Source of the DNA: Marinomonas polaris DSM 16579 | GTDB taxonomy: Bacteria; Pseudomonadota; Gammaproteobacteria; Pseudomonadales; Marinomonadaceae | Direction: 5' to 3' | Assembly (NCBI RefSeq): GCF_900129155.1 | Contig: NZ_FQVF01000002.1 | Location: 372,001 to 436,000, forward strand | DNA length: 64,000 nt | Part shown: positions 51,221-60,187 of the stretch, one piece after another | Numbering within the stretch: the first letter of the stretch is position 1 | How the letters are laid out: every line of letters starts with the position of its first letter | Notes under the pieces: generated by a model | What the model saw: only the letters and a program-made list of their open reading frames with translations | What the model was told of the DNA's origin: nothing | Databases searched by the model: none | Made by a program: the position numbers and the translations under genes

Positions 51221-52231
51221 ATGCAACAAGAGAATATTCAACATTTGGCCGTGGTTCGATTATCAGCATTGGGTGACGTGTGTCACGCAATGGCAGTAGT
51301 GCAGTCTATTATGAAGCGTTATCCATCTATCCAAGTGACTTGGATAACTTCTCCGTTAGAGGCAAATTTAGTGCGTTTGCTCGATGGTGTGCAAGTGGTT
51401 GTATATGATAAAAAAAGCGGTTTTTCTGGATTGTTGGCGCTGCGTTCTCTATTAAGTAATCAAAAGTTTGATGTGTTGCTGCATTTTCAGTGGTCTTTTA
51501 GGGCGAGTGTAGTTTCTCGTCTGATTAAAGCAAAAAGACGCATTGGTTTTGCTTTGTCTCATTCTCGTGAAAAACAACATTGGTTTGTTAATGAGTACGC
51601 GCCTGAGCCTAAAGGTGAGCACGTTCTCGATTCTTTTTTATCTATTGCCAGTGTGTTGGGGGTTTCAGAGCCTACATTGCCTTGTGAGTTAATCTTGCCA
51701 GAACCAGATCTTGGTCTGCCGGATCATTATGTGGTTATTAACCCATCGGCTTCCAAGGAGGATCGTAACTGGACGGTTGAGGGTTATCAGGCGATCATTG
51801 AACGATTGTTAGTGAAGGGTATATGTCCTGTTATCACTGGTGGCCCTTCAGATAGAGAGGTGGCTTTTGCAAAGCAAATTATTGCAAACCGAGCTGAGCA
51901 GGTTATTAATCTGGTGGGGAAGACCCAGCTGAATGTAATGTTGGCTGTTTTAAAGGGGGCGTCGCTGGTAATTAGTCCTGATACTGGGCCTGCTCATATG
52001 GCAACTCTAGTTGGCACGCCTGTTCTTGGTTTGTACGCTCATTCGAATCCGCAGAGAACAGGGCCATATCGTGATTTAGATAAAGTGCAGAGTGTGTACG
52101 AGGAGCTAGTTGTGAAGGAGTATCAAAAGCCTGTCGCAGAGCTGCCTTGGTCAACACGTGTGCATGACCCTAAGGCCATGCAGCACATCCGTGTTGAATC
52201 GGTTTTAGCTATGCTGGATACGCTTATTTAG
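51221..52231 (+). CDS. Glycosyltransferase family 9 (LPS heptosyltransferase-like)
   Basis: A 336-residue GT-B enzyme of family 9, probably adding a heptose to the lipopolysaccharide core. The N-terminus has VVRLSALGDVCHAMAVVQSI, the GDV/GDxxH acceptor-side motif. The C-terminal domain shows YVVINPSASKEDRNWTVEGYQAII, VITGGPSDREVAFA, and the donor-site block SPDTGPAHMATLVGTPVLGLY followed by HSNPQRTGPY. Whether it is WaaC-, WaaF- or WaaQ-like cannot be settled by eye. AGAGGAAG is a strong ribosome site. It is divergent from kdkA, 107 bases away, so the LPS genes probably share a control region. Confidence 0.9.
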   Translation: MQQENIQHLAVVRLSALGDVCHAMAVVQSIMKRYPSIQVTWITSPLEANLVRLLDGVQVVVYDKKSGFSGLLALRSLLSNQKFDVLLHFQWSFRASVVSRLIKAKRRIGFALSHSREKQHWFVNEYAPEPKGEHVLDSFLSIASVLGVSEPTLPCELILPEPDLGLPDHYVVINPSASKEDRNWTVEGYQAIIERLLVKGICPVITGGPSDREVAFAKQIIANRAEQVINLVGKTQLNVMLAVLKGASLVISPDTGPAHMATLVGTPVLGLYAHSNPQRTGPYRDLDKVQSVYEELVVKEYQKPVAELPWSTRVHDPKAMQHIRVESVLAMLDTLI

Positions 52232-52249
52232 CGAGTCTATTTAGAATGA

Positions 52250-53209
52250 CTATTTAGACAAAGACTGCTCAGCAAGCTTAAGATCTAGCGTCGCCTTTAA
52301 CAGATTGTAAAGCTGGATAGAGGCGTCAATTTCTTCTTTTCGGTTAGTTAAACTTTCGATGTTTAAACCAAGCGGAACGCCAAGAGGTAGCGCGGTTTCA
52401 ATAATTTGTTCTAACGCATTACGGCAGATTTTAATGGACTCTTCTAGTGGTGCTTTAGCATCTAAAATGCGGTGCTTTGTTGCATCCGGCACGGAAATCC
52501 CCAACCACTCCATGAACTCAAGTGTTTTTGCACTGCCACATGGTGTGAATGTTAAAATAATGCGCTTAGGTGTTTCGCCCTTTTCTTTGCAAGTTCTCGC
52601 GTAGCGGCTGATTAAGTCAGCGGTCGCTTGGTGGTTGTAAACGGCTTGTGAAATAAAGAACTCACAACCTGATTCAGATTTTTTTAACAGGCGTAAATGC
52701 TCGTCGCCTTTTTTTGCATGACGTTCTGCAATGGTCACGCCGCCAAGATTAAAATCATGAGGTGATGCTTTTAGGGTTTCATAAGCTTGCGGCAATGGTA
52801 GCTTGATATCACCATTTGAAGAAGGTGAGCCAACCAATACTAAATCACGAATACCGTACTGTTCCCACGCCTCAGTTAGCCAGCCTGAAAACTCCTCTGA
52901 GCTACGGGATGAAACAGATTTGTAGGTAATTACCGGCTTGCCTGATTGCTGATGAAGGCGCTTTGACCAAGCTCGTGGGTCGTGAGTTTCCATGAAAGGA
53001 AAAGGGCGTGGCTTGTCAATTCGGCTAGTTTCGTCTTGAATGTCATAAACGATTAAACCATCGACGTCGATATTATCAAGGCGCTCAAGCAGTTTTTGGC
53101 TTACTTGTTCTAGCTGTGCTTCTTCAAGAGAGGATTTTGGTGGTGTTGTACCAATGAAGTAAACGCCTCGACTAGGATCTTGAAACTTTGTTGCTAATTC
53201 CGATTTCAT
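52250..53209 (-). CDS. MetF-like methylenetetrahydrofolate reductase family protein
   Basis: A 319-residue TIM-barrel protein. DGLIVYDIQDETSRIDKPRPFPFM, LVLVGSPSSNG, and GGVTIAERHAKKGDEHLRLLKKSESGCEFFISQAVYN resemble the FAD-binding MTHFR family, including the strand E-HxKKGDE-HLRLLxKxxxGCxFFISQ. It is clearly divergent from classical MetF: the usual FSFEFFPPK N-terminus is replaced by RGVYFIGTTPPKSS. It may reduce 5,10-methylene-THF or act on another C1 substrate. An imperfect hairpin lies in its leader (about 53227-53256). It is convergent with the GT9 gene (18 bases between stops). Confidence 0.8.
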   Translation of the reverse strand: MKSELATKFQDPSRGVYFIGTTPPKSSLEEAQLEQVSQKLLERLDNIDVDGLIVYDIQDETSRIDKPRPFPFMETHDPRAWSKRLHQQSGKPVITYKSVSSRSSEEFSGWLTEAWEQYGIRDLVLVGSPSSNGDIKLPLPQAYETLKASPHDFNLGGVTIAERHAKKGDEHLRLLKKSESGCEFFISQAVYNHQATADLISRYARTCKEKGETPKRIILTFTPCGSAKTLEFMEWLGISVPDATKHRILDAKAPLEESIKICRNALEQIIETALPLGVPLGLNIESLTNRKEEIDASIQLYNLLKATLDLKLAEQSLSK

Positions 53210-53372
53210 AATGTCACACTCTAATTAGACGAGGCAGATAATGTCGGTCTGCGTCTCGGGATGTTTGTTAGTTGGTGTTATTCTAACAGTGAAATGTATT
53301 CAAGGCTTTGTGTTGAAGGTGAATAATATTATTGATGAAGTGAGAGGCGCTAATCTTATAGTGAGATAAATT

Positions 53373-53918
53373 ATGTCAAATATAGAATTAAAAGGCCTTT
53401 ATGAGGTGACGTCTTCTAGCCTGCCACCAGTCCATAATTGGAAACCGCCATTTTGTGGTGATATGGATATGGTGATTAAAGCGAACGGTGAGTGGTTTCA
53501 TGAAGGCGGTAAGATTAAACGCTCTGCAATGGTGGCCATGTTTAGCCGAATATTGTGGTTTGAAAATGGCGAGCATTTTTTAGTGACGCCTGTTGAGAAA
53601 GTTAGAATTCAAGTTGAAGATGCTCCTTTTCTTATTACTCGTTGGCAATGGATAGAGACAGAACGTGGTAGAGCGATAGAATTTGCAACGTTAACTGATG
53701 ATGTTCTGGTGCTTGGTGTTGATTGCGATCTTTGGATGGACTGGTATAAGGAAGAAGAGCGGCCTTATGTTTCAATGCGTTATGGTATGAAGGCTTTGGT
53801 AGGACGAAATGTGTTTTATGGTATTGCCGAAAGCCTTGAGCAGGTCGAGGCACCGAAAGGCATTGGTATGGGGATAATAAGTGCCGGTAAAAGCTATCTT
53901 TTAATGCAAGATGCATAA
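53373..53918 (+). CDS. DUF1285 family protein
   Basis: A 181-residue cytoplasmic protein matching the DUF1285 pattern: PPVHNWKPPFCGDMDMVIKANGEWFHEGGKIKR, where two tryptophan-glycine motifs frame a beta strand, then MVAMFSRILWFENGEHFLVTPVEKVRIQVEDAPFL. The family is widespread in Proteobacteria and its function is unknown; one solved member is a two-domain beta fold. It is followed by the SrmB-like helicase 86 bases downstream on the same strand, though a separate promoter for the helicase is likely. Confidence 0.85.
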   Translation: MSNIELKGLYEVTSSSLPPVHNWKPPFCGDMDMVIKANGEWFHEGGKIKRSAMVAMFSRILWFENGEHFLVTPVEKVRIQVEDAPFLITRWQWIETERGRAIEFATLTDDVLVLGVDCDLWMDWYKEEERPYVSMRYGMKALVGRNVFYGIAESLEQVEAPKGIGMGIISAGKSYLLMQDA

Positions 53919-54004
53919 CGAATTTGAGCCTGTCTAGGTTATAATGCGCAAATTAGACGTGACGCTTTGTTTGCGTAGTATTTTAGTTTTGAAGGGGTAT
54001 TTGT

Positions 54005-55351
54005 TTGTTATTCGAAGAATTTGGTTTTGATAATCGCATTTTAAAGTCCATTGGCCACTTGGGGTTTGATGAGGCAACTGAGATTCAAGCTCGTGCTATT
54101 CCAGAAGCAATGGCTGGTAGAGACTTGTTAGCGTCGTCAAAAACAGGTTCGGGAAAAACACTTGCCTATCTTTTGCCTGCGTTGCATCGAGTTTACAAGA
54201 AAAAAGCCTTGTCTAAGCGTGATCCGCGAGTAGTGATTTTGGTGCCAACTCGCGAATTGGCAAAACAGGTTTTTGGTCAACTGCGTCTTTTGTTGGCGGC
54301 TAGCCGTTTTACCTCAATTCTTATTCAAGGCGGCGAGAACTTTAACGATCAACATAAATCTTTGCAAAAAGATCCACATTTTATTGTGGCAACACCGGGT
54401 CGTTTAGTTGACCACTTAAAGCAGCGTCATGTTTTTCTTGAAGGGCTTGAGCTGCTTATTTTGGATGAAGCTGATCGTATGTTGGATTTAGGCTTTGCTG
54501 ATGCCATGCGAGCTATTAACTCGGCAGCAAGCCATCGTCAGCGTCAAACTTTATTCTTTTCAGCGACGCTTGATAATACCGAAATCAGCGAAATCGCTGG
54601 AGAGCTATTGCGAGAGCCTTCGCGAGTCGCTATTGGTCAAGGTTTTGATGAGCACACAGATATTTCTCAGCATGTTTTGCTTTGTGATCATCTGGATCAT
54701 AAAGAAGCCCTGCTGAAACACTTATTAGTGGGGCAAACCATTAAACAAGCCATTGTCTTTACTGCAACGAAAAGCGATACGGTGCGTTTATCTGAGATCA
54801 TTGCGGGTTGGGGATTAAGCACTCAAGCTTTGAACGGTAACTTGTCTCAAAGCGCTCGTAATAAAACCATGGAAAGCTTCGCGAAAGGGCTGTTTGATGT
54901 ATTGGTAAGTACAGATGTTGCTTCTCGTGGTTTGGATATTGCTAGCGTGTCTCATGTTTTTAACTTTGATTTACCAAAGCAAGCGGAAGAATTTGTGCAT
55001 CGAACGGGTCGTACTGGCCGCGCTGGTTTTAAAGGTGATGCTTATTCTTTGGTTGGCCCGAAAGACTGGGTGAACTTCAAAGCGATAGAGGTATTTTTAC
55101 AAAAGACATTTACAACAGAATCTATTGAAGGGCTTGAACCGAAGTTTAAAGGTCTGCTTCCTCCTAAACCTGCTCGTCAAGAAACTAAAAAAGGCAGCAC
55201 GAAAGTACCAACTAAGGCGCCTAAGAAGACAAATAAAAAGCCGGCAGGCAAAGCACGTTTCCATGACAATCAACAAGATGGCTTTGATGCGTTTAAATTA
55301 CCTCCTAAGCGTTTTGTTACGCCAGATAATGTTGGCGATGAAGATGAGTAG
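54005..55351 (+). CDS. DEAD-box RNA helicase, SrmB-like
   Basis: A 448-residue helicase. Motifs in order: GFDEATEIQARAIP (Q motif), SSKTGSGKT (Walker A), PTRELAKQV, TPGRLVDHL, ILDEADRMLDLGF, FFSATLD, VSTDVASRGLDIASVSHVFNFDLP and HRTGRTGRAG. The C-terminal 65 residues are a basic, lysine-rich tail (QETKKGSTKVPTKAPKKTNKK) suited to RNA binding. Overall closest by eye to SrmB, a 50S-assembly helicase, but RhlE-type relatives cannot be excluded. Translation starts at TTG 54005, 7 bases after AAGGGG; no ATG is available. A second DEAD helicase (dbpA) lies 21 kb away. Confidence 0.87.
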   Translation: MLFEEFGFDNRILKSIGHLGFDEATEIQARAIPEAMAGRDLLASSKTGSGKTLAYLLPALHRVYKKKALSKRDPRVVILVPTRELAKQVFGQLRLLLAASRFTSILIQGGENFNDQHKSLQKDPHFIVATPGRLVDHLKQRHVFLEGLELLILDEADRMLDLGFADAMRAINSAASHRQRQTLFFSATLDNTEISEIAGELLREPSRVAIGQGFDEHTDISQHVLLCDHLDHKEALLKHLLVGQTIKQAIVFTATKSDTVRLSEIIAGWGLSTQALNGNLSQSARNKTMESFAKGLFDVLVSTDVASRGLDIASVSHVFNFDLPKQAEEFVHRTGRTGRAGFKGDAYSLVGPKDWVNFKAIEVFLQKTFTTESIEGLEPKFKGLLPPKPARQETKKGSTKVPTKAPKKTNKKPAGKARFHDNQQDGFDAFKLPPKRFVTPDNVGDEDE

Positions 55352-55510
55352 TAGCAGCTAGTTTTTTGTTAATTTATCCAAAGAGTTAGATTTTATTAAT
55401 TGACAGGTGAGCTATATTCACGATATTGATTAAGTAAGGTACAAATTGGTCTTTTATTAAGTCTCAGTCTTTCAAAAAAATTGTAAGGTGAGTCGTGACT
55501 TTGAAGGAAT

Positions 55511-56446
55511 GTGCCTTCATTTACTTTCTTATCTATTGGAGATGAGCTTATTAATCGTTTACCCCCATTAAATTCATTAAAGTGTTTTGAGTCTGCCGCT
55601 CGTCATGGCAGCTTCAATAAAGCAGCCAAGGAATTGTCTGTAACACCTTCTGCGATTAGTCATCAAATCAAAGGTCTGGAAAGCTTTCTAGGCCTTGAAT
55701 TGTTTCGCCGTACTAAACGTAAAGTGATCTTAACGGAAGCTGGGGAGTCTTATCTAAAGCCAATAAAAAGTATTTTTGAGCAATTAGAAAATGCGACTTC
55801 AGAGCTTAAGAGCAAACAAAAATCAGGTTCGCTTCGTTTGGCCGTTGCTCCAGCTTTCCTGACTCGCTGGCTAATGCCAAGAATGGAGCGTTTCCAAGAG
55901 CGCTATCCTGATATTCAGATCGAAATCAGCTCTTCAACGGGTTTAATTGATTTTTCAGCTAATGATATAGATATGGCCGTATATTTTGGTAGCGGAGATT
56001 GGGATGATGTTGAAGCATATTATTTGCGTCCTGCCCGACTTGCTCCAGTATGTAATCCTCGTTTGATTAAGCCAGAGCAGCCTATTGTTAAGCCTGAAGA
56101 TATGCGTTTTTACCCGTTATTACATGTTACTAAGCGAAAAGATGAGTGGCATGACTGGTTGCAGCAACATGATCTTGATCCTAAGTTATTCCGTCGTGGT
56201 TTGATGTTTTCTAGTGGCTCACTTACTGCGGGGGCGGCCGCTCAAGGCTTGGGTATTTCATTAACCGATCCAGAGCTTATTATGCCTGAGATAGAAGCTG
56301 GTACGTTGAAGGTTTTGTTCAATCAGCATTTGATCACCAATCGGTCTTTTTACTTGGTTTATGAAAAGCGCCGTTCTGTAACCTCTGCAATGTCTGCCTT
56401 TAAAGAATGGATAATTGAAGAAATGGTTGGCAATAAAAATACCTAG
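55511..56446 (+). CDS. LysR-family regulator, GcvA-like
   Basis: A LysR regulator of the GcvA branch: NRLPPLNSLKCFESAARHGSFNKAAKELSVTPSAISHQIKGLE is the DNA-binding head, split here as NRLPPLNSLKCFESAARHG and SVTPSAISHQI. The ligand domain has FLTRWLMPRMERFQERYPDI, ANDIDMAVYFGSGDW and AAAQGLGISLTDPELI. The only conventional start is the GTG at 55511, which adds 14 residues not usual in the family. An ATT at 55550, 8 bases after GGAG, would begin the protein exactly as homologues do (M-NRLPPLN). It precedes ppnP by 49 bases on the same strand. A TTGACA (55400-55405) may mark its promoter. Confidence 0.88.
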   Translation: MPSFTFLSIGDELINRLPPLNSLKCFESAARHGSFNKAAKELSVTPSAISHQIKGLESFLGLELFRRTKRKVILTEAGESYLKPIKSIFEQLENATSELKSKQKSGSLRLAVAPAFLTRWLMPRMERFQERYPDIQIEISSSTGLIDFSANDIDMAVYFGSGDWDDVEAYYLRPARLAPVCNPRLIKPEQPIVKPEDMRFYPLLHVTKRKDEWHDWLQQHDLDPKLFRRGLMFSSGSLTAGAAAQGLGISLTDPELIMPEIEAGTLKVLFNQHLITNRSFYLVYEKRRSVTSAMSAFKEWIIEEMVGNKNT

Positions 56447-56495
56447 ATGTATTTTGAGCTAAAAAATTGTTACAAACATAAATGAGAACTTGTAT

Positions 56496-56786
56496 ATGAG
56501 TACAGCGTTAACGGTAAATAGCTATTTTAATGATCAAGTGAAATCTATTGCATTGAATAATGCGGAAGGGACATCAACCGTTGGTGTTATGGCGGTTGGT
56601 GAGTACGAGTTTGGCACGAGTCAGCGAGAGTATATGACGGTTGTGTCTGGTGCTTTAACTGTTAAGTTGCCTACAGAAGATGATTGGAAAACCTTCGTTA
56701 AAGGCGATACTTTCATTGTTGAAGCGAACCAGACTTTCCAATTGAAAGTAGCTGAAATGACTGCTTACCTTTGTCGTTACGAGTGA
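56496..56786 (+). CDS. ppnP: Pyrimidine/purine nucleoside phosphorylase PpnP
   Basis: A 96-residue cupin-fold protein of the YaiE/PpnP (DUF1255) family, which splits several nucleosides by phosphorolysis. [53 protein letters not shown] and [29 protein letters not shown] cover the whole family sequence. ATG 56496 matches the normal start; the frame extends two codons upstream. A strong terminator follows. The upstream LysR gene may be co-transcribed. Confidence 0.93.
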   Translation: MSTALTVNSYFNDQVKSIALNNAEGTSTVGVMAVGEYEFGTSQREYMTVVSGALTVKLPTEDDWKTFVKGDTFIVEANQTFQLKVAEMTAYLCRYE

Positions 56787-56822
56787 TATTGCAGTCTTAA
56801 AATTGTGATATGCGAGTTATAA

Positions 56823-56852
56823 AAAAAAGGGCTGAATTTTCAGCCCTTTTTT
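56823..56852. terminator. Bidirectional Rho-independent terminator between ppnP and mltD
   Basis: A6-GGGCTGAA (56823-56836) pairs perfectly with TTCAGCCC-T6 (56839-56852). The A and T flanks give a U tract on both strands, suiting the convergent genes. Confidence 0.9.
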
Positions 56853-56872
56853 GTTGGATCTAATCTAATTAT

Positions 56873-58519
56873 TTATCCGCCGACTACGTTGACGAGTAGG
56901 GTGACTTTATCTCCAGGTTGAACGTATTTCTTACCACCAACCTTTGGATTCCAATCTCGAATATCATTCACTGATACATTGAATTTATTAGCAACGACAG
57001 CTAGAGACTCACCAGAGCGAATAGTGTAGACCACTTTTTTCATTACGCTTCGGGTGCTGTTTTCTGACTGCTTAGGTTCTAACCATACAACCAGCTTCTT
57101 GCCTGGAATCAGCGGGTCTGCAAGTCCCATATTGTTCCATCGGGCTAATGTCTTACTGTCCGTACCGTATTTATTTGAGATTAACCATAAACTGTCGCCA
57201 GAATTAACTGTGTAGTTTATTTTTATACGGTTACGGTTTGGTGCATGAGATTGTTTGGCTAATAAGCGCTGATGAGAGCTTAGTGTGTAGCTTTCTATAT
57301 CATTGCCAGCAACTGGGATCATTAACTCTTGTCCAACACGAATCATGGTCGAGGATATTTTATTTACGTCCTGTAGGACATTGACTGTGGTGTTGTGCTG
57401 TTTTGCAACAAGAAGTAAGTTGTCGCCAGCTTTTACTGTGTAACGAACCCAAGTAACTCGTTCTTTGCTAGGAATCTCTGCTAGTTTTGTTCTAAATTGT
57501 TTTGCTTTAGAGACGGGCATAAGTAATCTGTGCGGCCCATCTGGTGAAGTTGCCCACTGGTTGAAGCCTGGGTTTAGTAAATAGACTTCATCAATGCTCA
57601 CATTAGCCATTTCCGCTGCTTGGGCTAGATCGAGTTGTCCGCCGATATTGACGACATCGAAATATGGTTTGTTAGGAATGAAGTAGGTTGAGTAATTATA
57701 TTTTTCAGGATTTTTGATGATTTTTGCTAGGGCAATCAACTTCGGAACGTAAGCTCGAGTTTCTTTAGGGAGATCTAAAGACCAAAAATCCGTCGGTTTG
57801 CCAGCTTTTTTGTTTTTTCTGATGGCTCTTAGTACTGTCCCTTCTCCAGAGTTATAAGATGCCAGCGCGTGAAGCCAATCGCCATCGAACATTTTATGCA
57901 GTCGAGTTAAGTAAGCAATAGCTGCTTGTGTTGAGCCAATAATGTCTCGGCGACCGTCATACCACCATGTTTGGTCTAGTCCATACATTTGTCCAGTAGA
58001 GGGGATGAACTGCCAAGGGCCAGAGGCGCGGCCATGGCTGTAACCAAAAGGATCAAAGCCACTTTCGACGATGGGTAATAACGCGATTTCAGTTGGTATT
58101 CCTGCTTTTTCTAGCTCGTCGACAATGTAATATAAGTAGCGTTCACCGCGTTTTGATACTCTGTCGAGGTACGAAGGGTGAGAGCTAAACCAGCGTAACT
58201 GAGAAGACAGTCGTGGTCTGTCTATGTCTAGGTCTAATTGAAATCCTGTGCGGACTCTTTCCCAGATATCTTCTGGTGCTTTTGGCTTGCTGGTCGCTAT
58301 AAGGGGCTCTTCTGTGGGAGCTGTGTCTTCAGTTGCAGAGTCAACTGGTGGGACTGTGTCAATGAAGCCTAATTGTTCGGTATCTGCTTCAACAATATCA
58401 GTATCTTCCGCCGATTCTATTAGGTCTGAGGATGTATTGTTCCTTTCTATTTTCGAAGCGGTTTGGCATGCACTTAGTGCTAGGCTGGCGAGGCAAACCC
58501 ATAAAAATTTATATATCAT
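56873..58519 (-). CDS. mltD: Membrane-bound lytic murein transglycosylase D with three LysM domains
   Basis: Outer-membrane lipoprotein that cleaves peptidoglycan glycan strands. The 548-residue protein has a lipobox LALSAC (Cys18), an acidic linker (about 25-80), an SLT family-1 domain and three LysM domains. The SLT core is LLPIVESGFDPFGYS with catalytic Glu152, then RASGPWQFIPSTGQMYGL and ALASYNSGEGTV. The LysM domains each begin YTVKAGDNLLLVA, YTVNSGDSLWLIS or YTIRSGESLAVVA. ATG 58519 is preferred over a GTG three codons upstream. Its neighbour gloB is 54 bases upstream on the same strand, the usual arrangement in Gammaproteobacteria. Confidence 0.95.
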   Translation of the reverse strand: MIYKFLWVCLASLALSACQTASKIERNNTSSDLIESAEDTDIVEADTEQLGFIDTVPPVDSATEDTAPTEEPLIATSKPKAPEDIWERVRTGFQLDLDIDRPRLSSQLRWFSSHPSYLDRVSKRGERYLYYIVDELEKAGIPTEIALLPIVESGFDPFGYSHGRASGPWQFIPSTGQMYGLDQTWWYDGRRDIIGSTQAAIAYLTRLHKMFDGDWLHALASYNSGEGTVLRAIRKNKKAGKPTDFWSLDLPKETRAYVPKLIALAKIIKNPEKYNYSTYFIPNKPYFDVVNIGGQLDLAQAAEMANVSIDEVYLLNPGFNQWATSPDGPHRLLMPVSKAKQFRTKLAEIPSKERVTWVRYTVKAGDNLLLVAKQHNTTVNVLQDVNKISSTMIRVGQELMIPVAGNDIESYTLSSHQRLLAKQSHAPNRNRIKINYTVNSGDSLWLISNKYGTDSKTLARWNNMGLADPLIPGKKLVVWLEPKQSENSTRSVMKKVVYTIRSGESLAVVANKFNVSVNDIRDWNPKVGGKKYVQPGDKVTLLVNVVGG

Positions 58520-58573
58520 GTAGGTCACAAAATTGAGTAAAGTTTCGACATTTTAAGGTTGTAGCGCAATAGG

Positions 58574-59347
58574 TCAACTAAAACTATCTTTGGCGCGTCT
58601 CACTTGGCTGAATGCAGCAATAGAATTCTCTGCTGGAATTTCGTTAAGTTGTTGTGCTGCTTGAACTTTAATGGCCTCTATATGGCTTCTTAAGAATGGG
58701 TTAGTTTTTTTCTCTAAGCTGAGTTTTGTTGGCAAGGTTGGCTTTTCTTCTGCGCGTAGTTTTTTACACGTATTATTGCTTTCTATTAGGTCTTTGTTAT
58801 TGGGCTCTACAGAAAGTGCAAAGCGATAGTTGGCTAGAGTGTATTCGTGAGTGCCATAAATTAGCGTATCATCTGGCAAGTCTGAGATCTTTGTCATAGC
58901 CGTTAGCATTTGTTCAGGTGTGCCTTCCATTATGCGACCACATCCACCTCTAAATAGAGTGTCGCCGCTAAACAAAATGGGCGTTTCTTGTTTTGAAAAA
59001 TAACACAAATGATCAAGAGTGTGCCCTGGTGTTGCTATGACAGTAAATATTTTTGAAAAGATTTGAACTTGGTCATTATCATCGACAGGATGAGTGACGA
59101 GTTCTGTAAGATGCTCAGGTCCATGCACAGGGCAATTTGAGCGCTGTTTTAGTTCAGCGACTCCGCCTGTGTGATCTTTATGGTGGTGAGTAATTAAAAT
59201 GCCTGTTAAGGTCTTTTTGTATTCGCGGCAGTAGTTCAAAACAACATCTGCTTTACCTGGGTCCACAGCCCAAATACCCGAACTATCTTTATCTTGGATT
59301 ATCCAGATATAATTGTCATTAAAGGCGGGAAGCGGAAAGATAGTCAT
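58574..59347 (-). CDS. gloB: Hydroxyacylglutathione hydrolase (glyoxalase II)
   Basis: Hydrolyses S-D-lactoylglutathione to D-lactate and glutathione, completing methylglyoxal detoxification. The 257-residue protein has the metallo-beta-lactamase motif THHHKDH (His54, His56, Asp58, His59), TPGHTLDHLCYF, SGDTLFRGGCGRIMEG and YGTHEYTLANYRFAL, the last being specific to glyoxalase II. The C-terminal helical domain ends RSHIEAIK, with the glutathione-site Arg. Divergent from the methyltransferase-rnhA-dnaQ operon. Confidence 0.95.
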   Translation of the reverse strand: MTIFPLPAFNDNYIWIIQDKDSSGIWAVDPGKADVVLNYCREYKKTLTGILITHHHKDHTGGVAELKQRSNCPVHGPEHLTELVTHPVDDNDQVQIFSKIFTVIATPGHTLDHLCYFSKQETPILFSGDTLFRGGCGRIMEGTPEQMLTAMTKISDLPDDTLIYGTHEYTLANYRFALSVEPNNKDLIESNNTCKKLRAEEKPTLPTKLSLEKKTNPFLRSHIEAIKVQAAQQLNEIPAENSIAAFSQVRRAKDSFS

Positions 59348-59446
59348 AAAGTGTCTACTTTTAAAGGGTTATTGTGTTTTATATGACGCGCCAAGAAAAA
59401 TAATAAAAAGACACAGTCATACCGTTTTAAATAGAGAATTCATTGT

Positions 59447-60187
59447 ATGTTGGATGATCAATCAAGACAATTTTTTCAAAATTGGTACAAAAGTAACCTA
59501 GGCGATAGCCTGTTGCAATTAGAGTTGAGTGAGATAACCTCTGAGCTTGATTCTGCAGTAGGTTACTATTTAGTGAGTCAGTCGCCTCTTAGAGATTTTT
59601 CTCTGAAGAATCACCGTTTACGCGAAAGTATTTTAATTGCGCCCGTTTTAGAGTTTGGTGCTCCTGGTAATACTATTGTCGCTAGAGCAAGTGAGCTACC
59701 TTTCGAGGCGGATGGTGTGGATGTGCATGTTTTTCATCATACGTTAGATATTTCTGCCACACCCCATGACGACCTAAGGGAGGCTGCAAGAACTTTATTA
59801 CCAAGTGGGAAGCTAGTTATTATTGGCTTTAACCCTTGGAGCTTGTGGGGGTGTCGTCGCCTATTTTCTAAGAAAGTTAAAGCGCCTTGGTGTGGGCATT
59901 TTATTGCTCATCAGCGTTTAGAAGACTGGCTAAAAGTAGCTGGCTTAACATTAGAATCAAAACGTTTTGTTTTTTATGAACCGCCGCTTCAGAGTAGTAA
60001 GTGGCGGTCGCGCTTTGCCTGGATTGATAAAATGTTTAGGCCTCTCAAGCTGCCATTTAGTGGTGTGTATGTGATGACTGCAACCAAACAAGTAAGGCGT
60101 TTTATTCCATTAAAACCTCGTTGGTCAGGGGCTCGAGTTAGAGTGCCGCCATTATCAAAGCCAACAGCAAAAGAGATGAAAGAGTGA
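59447..60187 (+). CDS. SAM-methyltransferase-like protein upstream of rnhA
   Basis: A 246-residue protein with the later half of a class I methyltransferase fold: [54 protein letters not shown] covers motifs II-IV, here seen as [19 protein letters not shown] and [14 protein letters not shown]. The glycine-rich motif I (usually GxGxG) is not visible; the corresponding strand reads [14 protein letters not shown]. It sits in the conserved gloB/methyltransferase/rnhA/dnaQ neighbourhood of Gammaproteobacteria. Either SAM binding is atypical or activity is lost. The stop overlaps the rnhA start (GTGA). Confidence 0.8.
   Translation: MLDDQSRQFFQNWYKSNLGDSLLQLELSEITSELDSAVGYYLVSQSPLRDFSLKNHRLRESILIAPVLEFGAPGNTIVARASELPFEADGVDVHVFHHTLDISATPHDDLREAARTLLPSGKLVIIGFNPWSLWGCRRLFSKKVKAPWCGHFIAHQRLEDWLKVAGLTLESKRFVFYEPPLQSSKWRSRFAWIDKMFRPLKLPFSGVYVMTATKQVRRFIPLKPRWSGARVRVPPLSKPTAKEMKE

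Noticed and set aside
53221-53260. Methionine- or SAH-responsive riboswitch upstream of the MetF-like gene
   Set aside because: Only a short bulged hairpin is seen; no conserved riboswitch core sequence was recognised.
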